Source: Hyphomicrobiales bacterium
GTDB taxonomy: Bacteria; Pseudomonadota; Alphaproteobacteria; Rhizobiales; Aestuariivirgaceae
Direction of reading: 5' to 3'
NCBI GenBank assembly: GCA_016710435.1
Contig: JADJVV010000001.1
Location: forward strand, 2,006,501-2,070,500
DNA: 64,000 nt
Positions within the stretch are counted from its first letter, which is position 1, and each line of letters begins with the position of its first letter. Under the pieces are notes generated by a model, which saw nothing but the letters and a program-made list of their open reading frames with translations, did no database searches and was not told where the DNA came from. The position numbers were made by a program, and so were the translations under genes. Positions 31,261-39,485 of the stretch are shown here, piece after piece.

Positions 31261-31278
31261 ATACCGACCAGTTGGTAT
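31261..31278. promoter_or_regulatory. TetR operator upstream of the 31 kb regulator
   Basis: ATACCGACCAGTTGGTAT is an 18-base imperfect palindrome with perfect 5-base outer arms (ATACC/GGTAT). It lies 9 bases upstream of the TetR start. This form (TACC-GACC-GGT-GGTA type) is common for TetR repressors. Confidence 0.65.
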
Positions 31279-31485
31279 GCTGTCAAGTGCCCGTGGGCGG
31301 CGGTTTTCCTTTGCTCCGGAGGGCCGCTTGACTCCCCGCTCATCTTCGTGCAACCTTTTTTCGGGCGCCAAAATAAAACAACGAAACGAACGTCCAGCTT
31401 TCAAAATCCGACTGACACTCCGCCCCCGCGAAGGGCGGTCTTTGGCGTCCATCGCGGATCGAGAAGGCACCAGGAGGATTTGAGA

Positions 31486-32523
31486 ATGAAGCGTGCAATT
31501 TATGCGGCGGTCGCCGGAGCCTTGATGCTCGGCGCGTCATCCCTGTCGGCCAACGCAGCCGGCAAGACGATCGCAGTGTCGTGGAAGACATTCCAGGAAG
31601 AACGCTGGAAGACCGACGAAGCGGCGATCAAGGCTGCCGTCGAAGCTGCCGGCAACAAGTACATCTCCACCGATGCGCAGGGTTCTGCCCAGAAGCAGGC
31701 TGCCGACATCGAAGGCCTGATCTCGCAGAAGCCGGACGTGGTTCTGGTCGTGGCCTTTGACTCGGATGCCATCCTGCCCTCCATCAAGGCGCTCAGCGAT
31801 GCCGGCATCAAGTCGATCGCCTATGACGTCCAGTTCGAAGATCCGAACGCGCTCTACATCACCTTCGACAACGTGGGCGTGGGCCGCATCATCGCCCAGG
31901 AAATCCAGAAGGTGAAGCCGGAAGGCAACTACGCCTTCATCAAGGGCGACAAGGGCGATCCGAACGCCACCTTCCTGTTCCAGGGCATGATGGAAGTGCT
32001 CAAGGAAGGTCTCGACTCGGGCAAGATCAAGAACGTCTGTGAAACCTTCACCGATGGCTGGAAGCCGGACAATGCCCAGAAGAACATGGAGCAGTGCCTG
32101 ACCTCGACCGGCAACAAGGTGGACGCAGTCGCCTCTGAAAACGACGGCATGGCCTCGGGCGTTGTGGCGGCCCTCACCGCGCAGGGCATGGCCGGCATTC
32201 CGGTCGGCGGCCAGGACGGTGACCTCGCGGCCATCAACCGCGTCGCCCTCGGCACGCAGACCGTCTCGGTGTGGAAGAACTCCGTGGACCTCGGCAAGGT
32301 GGCCGGTGAAGCCGCCAACGCGCTTGCCGAAGGCACAGACGTGACCAAGATCCCGGGCGTTGCCAAGTTCTCGGGCGGCAAGAAGGGCGTGGAAATGAAC
32401 TCCATCCTGCTTGCTCCGACGCCGATCACCAAGGACAACATCAACGTCGCCATCGACGCTGGTCACATCACCAAGGAACAGGCCTGCGCTGGCGTTGCTG
32501 CCGGTGCCGTGCCGGGCTGCTAA
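31486..32523 (+). CDS. xylF: Xylose-type periplasmic sugar-binding protein
   Basis: This 345-residue binding protein has signal peptide MKRAIYAAVAGALMLGASSL...ANA and a type I periplasmic fold (KTIAVSWKTFQEERWKTDEA, VVLVVAFDSDAILPSIKALS, AVASENDGMASGVVAALTAQ). It resembles D-xylose-binding XylF. The ATG at 31486 has an AGGAGG site. Its 235-base leader has an inverted repeat (CCGCCC/GGGCGG at 31420-31438). A terminator follows, so it can be made in excess over the membrane parts. Confidence 0.9.
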   Translation: MKRAIYAAVAGALMLGASSLSANAAGKTIAVSWKTFQEERWKTDEAAIKAAVEAAGNKYISTDAQGSAQKQAADIEGLISQKPDVVLVVAFDSDAILPSIKALSDAGIKSIAYDVQFEDPNALYITFDNVGVGRIIAQEIQKVKPEGNYAFIKGDKGDPNATFLFQGMMEVLKEGLDSGKIKNVCETFTDGWKPDNAQKNMEQCLTSTGNKVDAVASENDGMASGVVAALTAQGMAGIPVGGQDGDLAAINRVALGTQTVSVWKNSVDLGKVAGEAANALAEGTDVTKIPGVAKFSGGKKGVEMNSILLAPTPITKDNINVAIDAGHITKEQACAGVAAGAVPGC

Positions 32524-32547
32524 GTCAGGCGGCTGACGAAACCAGGG

Positions 32548-32579
32548 GCCGCGCCTGTTGCAAAATGGGCGCGGCTTTT
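32548..32579 (+). terminator. Attenuating terminator between xylF and xylH
   Basis: GCCGCGCC (32548-32555) and GGCGCGGC (32568-32575) form a perfect 8-bp stem followed by TTTT and C. It lies 25 bases after xylF and before xylH, as often seen where binding proteins are made in excess. Confidence 0.75.
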
Positions 32580-32614
32580 CTTTAATGAGAAGCAGGATTT
32601 TTCCGGAGCGGCCG

Positions 32615-34021
32615 ATGTCAGACACAGCCAACTCAAGCCAGAACCCCGCCTTGCAGACGGAAGGCGCCGTCAAGCGCTTTTTCCGCGCCACGGAAATTGA
32701 TGCACGCATGCTGGGCATGATCGCTGCACTGGTCCTGATCTGGTGCCTGTTCGATATTGCCAGCGGCATCATGCGCGGCAATTTTGGCGGACTCCTCGGC
32801 GGCTCCTTCCTCACGCCACGAAATTTGTGGACACTTCTCGTCCAGACCTCCTCGATCGCGGTCATGTCCACCGGCATGGTGCTGCTGATCGTGATGCGCC
32901 AACTCGATCTTTCGGTGGGCTCCATGCTCTCGATGGTGGCCGTCGCCGGCGCCGTTCTGCAGGTCTTCAAGCTCGCGCCGGTGCTCGGCGTGGGCCACTG
33001 GTCAATCTGGATGATCGGCGTGCTCGCCTGCATCGCGCTCGGCGCGGCGGTGGGCGCATTCAACGGCTGGCTCACGGCCTATGCCAAGATCCCCGCCTTC
33101 ATCGTCACCCTCGGCGGATTGCTCGCCTACAGCGGTATCGCTTTCTACATGGCCAAGGGCGAAACCGTGGCCCCCATGGACAAGACGTTTGAAGTCTTCG
33201 GCGGCGGCATTCCTCTGAGCTGGCTCGGACCGTTCTGGAGCTGGATGCTGGCCCTGCTGGTCTGCGCCTCCATCATCTTCGCCATCATCAATGGCCGGCG
33301 GCAGAGATTGCGTTTCAAGTTTCCGTTGCGCCCGGTTTGGGCCGAGGTTTTCCTCGCCGTGCTAGGAAGTGCCGTGGTGCTGGGCATCACCCATGTGATG
33401 AACTCCTATCCCTGGCCCTTCAAGCTGATCGAGAACTACGCCAAGGCCAATGGCGTGACCATTCCTGCCGGTGTTGAAGACCGGGATGGCACGGCCGTCT
33501 GCATGGCAGGCGAACAGGTGGTGCGCTGCACCAGCGGTCTTGTCTATTACACCGGCTATTCATTGCCCGTGATCGTGGCGCTGGTCGTCGGCATCGTCAT
33601 GACCTTCCTCGCCACCCGCACCATGTTCGGCCGCTACGTCTACGCCATCGGCGGAAATCCGGAAGCCGCGGAACTGGCGGGCATCAACACCAAGATGATG
33701 ATCGTGAAGGTCTTCGCCCTCATGGGCGCGCTTGTGGGCGTGTCGGCCATCATTTCCTCCGCCCGCCTCAACGCGGCAACCAACGCCCTTGGCCTCACCA
33801 ACGAACTCTACGTGATCGCGGCCACCGTGATCGGTGGTACCTCGCTCGCGGGCGGCGTCGGCACCATCTACGGCGCCATGATCGGCGCGCTGATGATGCA
33901 GTCGATCATCTCCGGCATGTCGCTCCTCAACCTGCCGGCAGCTTTTCAGAACGTGGTGGTGGGTGCGGTTCTCGTCCTCGCCGTCTATCTCGACCAACTC
34001 TATTCCCGCCGCGTGAAGTAA
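32615..34021 (+). CDS. xylH: Xylose-type ABC transporter permease
   Basis: This 468-residue permease has the family pattern (MVLLIVMRQLDLSVGSMLSM, FIVTLGGLLAYSGIAFYMAK, YAIGGNPEAAELAGINTKM). It is longer than E. coli XylH (393), mostly through an insert at residues about 225-315 holding a span plus a periplasmic loop with VEDRDGTAVCMAGEQVVRCT. The ATG at 32615 has a CCGGAG site. It is cotranscribed with xylG 12 bases downstream. The complex imports xylose or a related sugar into the cytoplasm. Confidence 0.92.
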   Translation: MSDTANSSQNPALQTEGAVKRFFRATEIDARMLGMIAALVLIWCLFDIASGIMRGNFGGLLGGSFLTPRNLWTLLVQTSSIAVMSTGMVLLIVMRQLDLSVGSMLSMVAVAGAVLQVFKLAPVLGVGHWSIWMIGVLACIALGAAVGAFNGWLTAYAKIPAFIVTLGGLLAYSGIAFYMAKGETVAPMDKTFEVFGGGIPLSWLGPFWSWMLALLVCASIIFAIINGRRQRLRFKFPLRPVWAEVFLAVLGSAVVLGITHVMNSYPWPFKLIENYAKANGVTIPAGVEDRDGTAVCMAGEQVVRCTSGLVYYTGYSLPVIVALVVGIVMTFLATRTMFGRYVYAIGGNPEAAELAGINTKMMIVKVFALMGALVGVSAIISSARLNAATNALGLTNELYVIAATVIGGTSLAGGVGTIYGAMIGALMMQSIISGMSLLNLPAAFQNVVVGAVLVLAVYLDQLYSRRVK

Positions 34022-34033
34022 GGAGAGGGCATC

Positions 34034-34978
34034 ATGGCCAAGTCTGCAAAGAAATCCGCTCCTGCGCGCAAGTCTCCGGCGAAGAAGGCCGCCAGGCCTG
34101 CGGCTCGCAGTGCCGCGAAGGCACCCGCGAAGGTCATCGAGGTGCACGATACTCCTGCTGCCGTGCGCGGCGCGGAGCCGCACAAGAACCTCCGCGACCG
34201 CGGCACGCCGCTGATCGAGATGCGCGACATCTCGATTGCCTTCGGCGGCATCAAGGCCGTCGATCATGCCACCGTCGATCTCTATCCCGGCGAAGTGGTG
34301 GGCCTGCTCGGCCACAACGGTGCCGGCAAGTCGACGCTGATCAAGGTGCTCTCGGGCGCCTACAAGCGCGACGCGGGCCAGATCTTCATCGAAGGCCAGG
34401 AAGTGAACATCGACAACCCGCGCGACGCCAAGGCGCTGGGGATCGAAACGATCTACCAGACGCTGGCCCTCGCCGACAACGTGGACGCCGCCGCCAATCT
34501 CTATCTCGGCCGCGAACTGAAGACGAACTTCGGCACGCTCGATGACGTCGCCATGGAGGCGGAGTGCCGCAAGGTGATGCAACGCCTCAACCCGAACTTC
34601 CGCCGCTTCAAGGAGCCCGTTTCCAAGCTCTCGGGCGGCCAGCGGCAGTCTGTGGCCATCGCCCGCGCCATTCACTTCAATGCCCGCATCCTCATCATGG
34701 ACGAGCCGACGGCGGCGCTGGGCCCGGCCGAAACGGCGCAGGTGGGCGAACTCATCAAGCAGTTGAAGGCCGAGGGCATCGGCATCTTCCTCATCAGCCA
34801 CGACCTGCATGACGTCTTCGATCTTGCCGACCGCGTGACGGTGATGAAGAACGGCAAGGTGGTGGGAACGGCGCGCACCAGCGACGTGAACCACGACGAT
34901 GTGCTCGGCATGATCATCGCCGGCAAGTGCCCGCCCGGGGCCATGCCGGGTCCCGGCGCCATGCGCGACGCCGCGTGA
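34034..34978 (+). CDS. xylG: Sugar ABC transporter ATPase with Lys/Ala/Pro-rich N-terminal tail
   Basis: This 314-residue protein carries one ATPase domain, where XylG usually has two: Walker A GHNGAGKST, signature LSGGQRQSVAIARAI, Walker B ILIMDEPTAALGP, H-loop FLISHDLHD. Single-domain versions occur in Alphaproteobacteria and act as homodimers with XylH. The first 36 or so residues (AKSAKKSAPARKSPAKKAAR...) are Lys/Ala/Pro-rich like histone H1 and are not part of the transporter fold. The tail is unusual for an ABC ATPase. The ATG at 34034 has a GGAGAGGG site. A terminator follows. Confidence 0.9.
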   Translation: MAKSAKKSAPARKSPAKKAARPAARSAAKAPAKVIEVHDTPAAVRGAEPHKNLRDRGTPLIEMRDISIAFGGIKAVDHATVDLYPGEVVGLLGHNGAGKSTLIKVLSGAYKRDAGQIFIEGQEVNIDNPRDAKALGIETIYQTLALADNVDAAANLYLGRELKTNFGTLDDVAMEAECRKVMQRLNPNFRRFKEPVSKLSGGQRQSVAIARAIHFNARILIMDEPTAALGPAETAQVGELIKQLKAEGIGIFLISHDLHDVFDLADRVTVMKNGKVVGTARTSDVNHDDVLGMIIAGKCPPGAMPGPGAMRDAA

Positions 34979-34982
34979 ACAG

Positions 34983-35011
34983 AAAGGCCCGCTCCGGCGG
35001 GCCTTTTTTTC
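34983..35011 (+). terminator. Terminator of the xylFHG operon
   Basis: A perfect 10-bp inverted repeat (AAAGGCCCGC at 34983-34992, GCGGGCCTTT at 34997-35006), loop TCCG, then a T run. It lies between xylG and the convergent sulfotransferase-like gene. Confidence 0.92.
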
Positions 35012-35766
35012 TAGAGTGCAAGGGCCGCGAGCCTGGCGTGGAAGGGCGTGTGGTGGGCGTGGAATTCCGCAAAGCGCGGGGCACGTGACACCAACGCGCT
35101 GAACTGGGTTTGCGTCCGCGCCACATCGGCATCTGTCCAGGGCAGGATCGATTTGCTTGCCATCACGTCGGCGTGCCAGCCGGAAACCTGCTGCCAATCG
35201 GCAGGCACGTCATCTCCAAACTGCAGGGCCTGTGGCTTGTCTGGCAAACCCACGGCCTTCCAGTAGGCGCACATCTGCCCCACCGGATCGTTCTGTACCT
35301 TTTCGCTCTGCACCACGGTGACGGGAAGGCCGCGTGCCTGCAGTGCCGCCGCATGGTGCCATTGCGCTTCCAGGCCGATCTCATCGCGGCTGACGTCGGG
35401 ATCGAGCTTCGCATAGGACACGATGGAGGCCATGGGATCGCGGATCAGGAAACTGTGGGTGATCCGGTCGACAAACGCCGCATCCTCCATGATGTGCGGC
35501 ATCACATAGTAGCTCATGTCCTTGAAGAAGACCGGCCCCGTCTCGGCTTTCTTCAGGATGAGCGTCCGGATCTCGGCATAGGACACGGGATGTTCCGGCT
35601 GCGCCTCGAAGTGCGGCATCACCTTGGTGGAACGGTGCACATAGTAGTCATACATGAATGGCTCATGCAGACAGGCGAGATCGCCGCGTGAACGCATGAT
35701 GCGCTCGAAGGCCGTCGAGACGGAGCGCGGGTGCGACCACAGCGCGACAATGGGATGGCGGGTCAT
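35011..35766 (-). CDS. Sulfotransferase-like P-loop protein
   Basis: This 251-residue protein opens MTRHPIVALWSHPRSVSTAFERIMR. SHPRSVSTA resembles the PAPS-binding loop of sulfotransferases, followed by a helical domain. Key catalytic residues cannot be assigned with confidence. The ATG overlaps the stop of the aminotransferase by 4 bases (ATGA), so the two are translated together and probably act in one pathway. It is the last gene of the MttB/dehydrogenase operon. Function unknown; a sulfonated or hydroxylated product is one guess. Confidence 0.65.
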   Translation of the reverse strand: MTRHPIVALWSHPRSVSTAFERIMRSRGDLACLHEPFMYDYYVHRSTKVMPHFEAQPEHPVSYAEIRTLILKKAETGPVFFKDMSYYVMPHIMEDAAFVDRITHSFLIRDPMASIVSYAKLDPDVSRDEIGLEAQWHHAAALQARGLPVTVVQSEKVQNDPVGQMCAYWKAVGLPDKPQALQFGDDVPADWQQVSGWHADVMASKSILPWTDADVARTQTQFSALVSRAPRFAEFHAHHTPFHARLAALAL

Positions 35767-37073
35767 GCGAGACTCGAGAAGGCATTGTCGATGCCGTCCG
35801 CCACGGCGTCCACGTCGGACATGGCAAGGCACATGGGAGGCACCATGCGCAGCACCGACCGGTTGGGCCCGGACTTCGACAGGATCAGACCCTGTTCGCG
35901 GCATTTCTCGAAGACGGCCGCCGTCACGTCCGCATCCGGTTCCTTGGTCTTGCGGTCCTTCACCATTTCGATGGCGAGCATCAATCCTCGCCCGCGCACG
36001 TCGCCGATCGCCTTGTGCTTCTGCTGCAGGTCCTTGAGGCGCGCCAGCAGGGCGTCGCCCACCTTGCGGGCATTTTCCTGTGTGCGCTCTTCGCGGATCA
36101 CCTGCAGCACAGCGCGGCCGGCGGCACAGCTTGTGGGATTTGCACCGTACGTGTGGAACATGAACTTGCCGGCCATGGCGTCACCGATCTCCTTGCGCGC
36201 CACAACGGCGCCGAGCGGAAAGCCATTGCCAATGCCTTTCGCCATCACCACGATATCGGGGATGACGCCATCCACCTCGAAGCCCCACATGTGGTCGCCC
36301 GTGCGGCCGAAGCCGGATTGCACTTCATCGGCGATGTAAAGCCCGCCCGCCGCGCGCACGCGTTCGGCGGCACCCGACATGTAGCCCTTGGGCATTTCGA
36401 CGATGCCGCCGTAACCCTGCACGCTCTCCACGAAGATGCCTGCGACCTTGCCTGTGGTGGCCGTGGCAATGGCCCGCTCGATATCGTCGAGGTAGGGCGC
36501 GGCACCGGGGCCGAATTCGCCGCGATACTGATTGGGTTCGGCGACAAACGCCACGTTCCCCGGCATGCCGGGGTGGCGGAAGGCCGCAATGCCGGTGATC
36601 GATTGCGCCGCCGAGGTGGGGCCGTGATAGGCGGTGCGCAACGCCAGCAGGTCGAGATGGCCCGTGTAGGTGCGCGCCATGACCATGGCGAGGTCAATCG
36701 CTTCCGATCCCGAATTGGTGAAGTGCACCACCCAGTCCTGGCCCTTGGGCATGGTCGCCGCCAGTTCTTCAGCGAAGTGCGCAGGGACGGGATGGTAGAA
36801 CATTGTCGTGCAGTGCGTGAGAGCCTGCGCCTGCTCCATCGCCGCCTTCACCACGGTGGGATGGGCGTGTCCGACCGATACGCAGACATTCATGCCGAGA
36901 AGATCGGTGTATTTCTTGCCTTCGGAATCCCACAGGTACTGCATGGAACCCTTGGTGAAGACGAGCGGGTCCTTGAATGGCACGAACTTCTGCTGCGAGG
37001 CCGCATAGTAGCGCGTGCGGCGCTCCGCGGTTCCGGCGAGTGACCAGTCGGTGTGCAGGGGATGTCCGGTCAT
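35763..37073 (-). CDS. Class III PLP aminotransferase (AGXT2-like)
   Basis: This 436-residue PLP enzyme has FTNSGSEAIDLAMVMARTYT (phosphate-binding), YIADEVQSGFGRTG, and the Schiff-base Lys in VVMAKGIGNGFPLGAV. It resembles mammalian alanine-glyoxylate aminotransferase 2, which moves amino groups from beta-amino acids or methylarginines to glyoxylate or pyruvate. Here it follows two FAD/GcvT dehydrogenases by 9 bases, so it may handle the amine left after demethylation. The substrate is not certain. Confidence 0.85.
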   Translation of the reverse strand: MTGHPLHTDWSLAGTAERRTRYYAASQQKFVPFKDPLVFTKGSMQYLWDSEGKKYTDLLGMNVCVSVGHAHPTVVKAAMEQAQALTHCTTMFYHPVPAHFAEELAATMPKGQDWVVHFTNSGSEAIDLAMVMARTYTGHLDLLALRTAYHGPTSAAQSITGIAAFRHPGMPGNVAFVAEPNQYRGEFGPGAAPYLDDIERAIATATTGKVAGIFVESVQGYGGIVEMPKGYMSGAAERVRAAGGLYIADEVQSGFGRTGDHMWGFEVDGVIPDIVVMAKGIGNGFPLGAVVARKEIGDAMAGKFMFHTYGANPTSCAAGRAVLQVIREERTQENARKVGDALLARLKDLQQKHKAIGDVRGRGLMLAIEMVKDRKTKEPDADVTAAVFEKCREQGLILSKSGPNRSVLRMVPPMCLAMSDVDAVADGIDNAFSSLA

Positions 37074-37082
37074 GTCTGGCTC

Positions 37083-39485
37083 CTATGCCTTCAGGCGCTC
37101 GTTCGTGGGATCATAAGGTGGCACGTCGAGAATCCGGGCGGCCCGCATCTTGCCCAGGATTTTCACCTGCAACCCTTCGCGCAATCCCGGTTCACGCAAA
37201 AAGGCCAGTGCGAGCGTTTTCCTGGTCCGGTGCCCAAAGGCACCCGACGTCACGATGCCGACGGGCCTGCCGTCTGCAAACACAGCGTGTGCATAGAAGG
37301 GGTCCACATCCGAGGTGTCGATGTCCAGCAATACCATGGCCCACGGCTGCGCCTTCGCCAGCATGGCATCACGGCCGGTGAAGAGGCGCCCTTCTGTTTT
37401 CACGAAGCTGTCGAGACCTGTCTCCAGCGGCGTGCGTTCCGTGGTGAGGTCCGCACCCCAGGCGCGGTATCCTTTTTCAAGGCGCATCGATTGCGCGGCG
37501 TAGGCACCATAGAAGCCGAGGCCGAGCGGCCTTCCGGCCGCCTCAAGTGCATCGAAAATGGCGACCGCATCGTTGCGCGCCATGTGCAGTTCCCAGCCCA
37601 GTTCACCGACGTAGGACACCCGCAGTGCAATCACGTGGCGTTCCGCCACGTCGATTTCCTGTGCCGTCAGCCACGGGAAACCCGCGCCGAGATCGGCTGA
37701 TGTGAGCTTGGCTAGCAGCATCCGTGCATGCGGTCCCATCACCCCGATGATGGTGCGCTCCCGCGTGATGTTGCGCACCGTGACGTCGAAAGGAGCCGCG
37801 CGCGAATTGAGCAAATCCAGGTCCATCTCCTCCGATGCCGCAGCGGAGGTGAGATAGGCGTGCTGCGCCGAAAGCACGGTGACGGTGAACTCCGAGGCCA
37901 CGCCGCCCGCCGGCGTCAACACATGGGTGAGGCCGATGCGCCCCGGCCTTGGCGGACGGTTGGCACCGAGGGCGTTGAGAAAGGGAAAGGTATCCGTGCC
38001 TGTCACGTCGAACTTGGAGAAGACCGAGAGGTCTGCCAGCGCCACCCGGTTGGCCGCCGCATCCACCTCGCGCGCCACGGCATCAAACCAGTTGGTGCGC
38101 CGGAAACTCTCGTGCGCCACATCGCCGGGCTTGTCCGAGAACCAGTTGGGCCGCTCCGTGCCATGGGCAAATCCCATCACGGCGCCCCGCGCCAGCATGT
38201 GATCATGCAGGGGCGAGTGATGCAAGTCGCGTCCCACGCGTCGCTCCTCGAAGGGATAGTGCACGCCAAACTGCAGGCCGAAGCATTCCACCGCCTTTGC
38301 CACGCGGTAGTCTCGGCCGGCCCAGGCACCGAAGCGGCGCGGATCGACTGCCAGCGCATCCATCGGCGGCGCACCATGGGTCATCCAGTGTGCAAGGAAC
38401 CTGCCCGCCCCGCCGCCTTCCATCACGCCCATGGAAGAGCCGGTGAGCAACCACGCATTCTCCACACCATGCGCTGGCCCGATGAGCGGATTGGCGTCAG
38501 GCGTGAAGGTGATGGGCCCATTGATCACCGTCTTCACCCCGCCTGTGGCAAGTGCTGGCACGCGCGCCATTGCAGCCTCGATGATGTGTTCGACGCGATC
38601 AAGGTCTGGCGGCATGAGTTCCGCGCCGAAAGCTGGCGGCACGCCATCGACAGACCATACCTGGGCTTCCTTCTCGTAAGGACCGAGAATGAAGCCGTCA
38701 CGCTCCTGCCGACAATACCAGCTTTCTTCCGGATCGCGAATGATCGGGAGTTCGCCCTTGCCGTCTGCGATGCGCTGCTGGATGGCGGGAATGCCGTCTG
38801 TCACCAGATATTGATGCAGCACCGGGACCGACGGCACATTGACGCCCATCATGCGGCCCACTTCAAAGCCCCATGTGCCGGCGGCATTGACGATGTGCTT
38901 CGCGCGCAGCGTGCCCTTCGCGGTCTCGACAATCCATGTGCCGTTCTCACGGCGGATGGACTGCACCGGATTGTAGCGCTGGATCGCCGCGCCATGACTC
39001 TGCGCCACCTGCGCCATGGCATTGGTCGCAAGCGTCGGGTCCACATGACCATCATCCGGTTCGTAGATGCCGCCGATGAGACCGTCGAGTTGCGCCAGCG
39101 GGTGCAGTTCGGCAATCCGTTCCGGCGTCACCAGTTGCAAGTGGTAGCCGGTGAATTCCGAAAGGCCCACGACGTGCGCGAACTCATCCATGCGATCGGG
39201 ATTGCGGGTGACGCGCATGGCGCCTGAGCGGTGAAAACCGCACGACTGCCCCGTCTCCTGCGGAAGAATGTCGCGATAGAGGCGCACCGAAGTGGCCCGC
39301 AGTTCCTGGATGGTGGCGTTGTGCGCGAAGTGTGTGCACAGCCCCGCCGCATGCCAGGTGGAGCCGTGCGTCAGGTCATTTTTTTCAACAAGAACAATAT
39401 CTTTCCAGCCGTTCTTTGCGAGATGGTAGAGGAGCGATACGCCCATCGCCCCGCCGCCGATGATGACAACTTGCAGTTCGCTCAC
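37083..39485 (-). CDS. FAD/folate-dependent dimethylglycine/sarcosine dehydrogenase-like protein 1
   Basis: This 800-residue enzyme fuses an N-terminal DAO-type FAD domain (VVIIGGGAMGVSLLYHLAKN, HGSTWHAAGLC) to a C-terminal GcvT folate-binding domain (DLSVFSKFDVTGTDTF, YVGELGWELHMARNDA). Relatives oxidatively demethylate dimethylglycine or sarcosine and pass the C1 unit to tetrahydrofolate. It overlaps the start of the second paralogue's stop by 4 bases (39482-39485) and is 9 bases before the aminotransferase. The exact N-methyl substrate is not known. Confidence 0.87.
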   Translation of the reverse strand: MSELQVVIIGGGAMGVSLLYHLAKNGWKDIVLVEKNDLTHGSTWHAAGLCTHFAHNATIQELRATSVRLYRDILPQETGQSCGFHRSGAMRVTRNPDRMDEFAHVVGLSEFTGYHLQLVTPERIAELHPLAQLDGLIGGIYEPDDGHVDPTLATNAMAQVAQSHGAAIQRYNPVQSIRRENGTWIVETAKGTLRAKHIVNAAGTWGFEVGRMMGVNVPSVPVLHQYLVTDGIPAIQQRIADGKGELPIIRDPEESWYCRQERDGFILGPYEKEAQVWSVDGVPPAFGAELMPPDLDRVEHIIEAAMARVPALATGGVKTVINGPITFTPDANPLIGPAHGVENAWLLTGSSMGVMEGGGAGRFLAHWMTHGAPPMDALAVDPRRFGAWAGRDYRVAKAVECFGLQFGVHYPFEERRVGRDLHHSPLHDHMLARGAVMGFAHGTERPNWFSDKPGDVAHESFRRTNWFDAVAREVDAAANRVALADLSVFSKFDVTGTDTFPFLNALGANRPPRPGRIGLTHVLTPAGGVASEFTVTVLSAQHAYLTSAAASEEMDLDLLNSRAAPFDVTVRNITRERTIIGVMGPHARMLLAKLTSADLGAGFPWLTAQEIDVAERHVIALRVSYVGELGWELHMARNDAVAIFDALEAAGRPLGLGFYGAYAAQSMRLEKGYRAWGADLTTERTPLETGLDSFVKTEGRLFTGRDAMLAKAQPWAMVLLDIDTSDVDPFYAHAVFADGRPVGIVTSGAFGHRTRKTLALAFLREPGLREGLQVKILGKMRAARILDVPPYDPTNERLKA

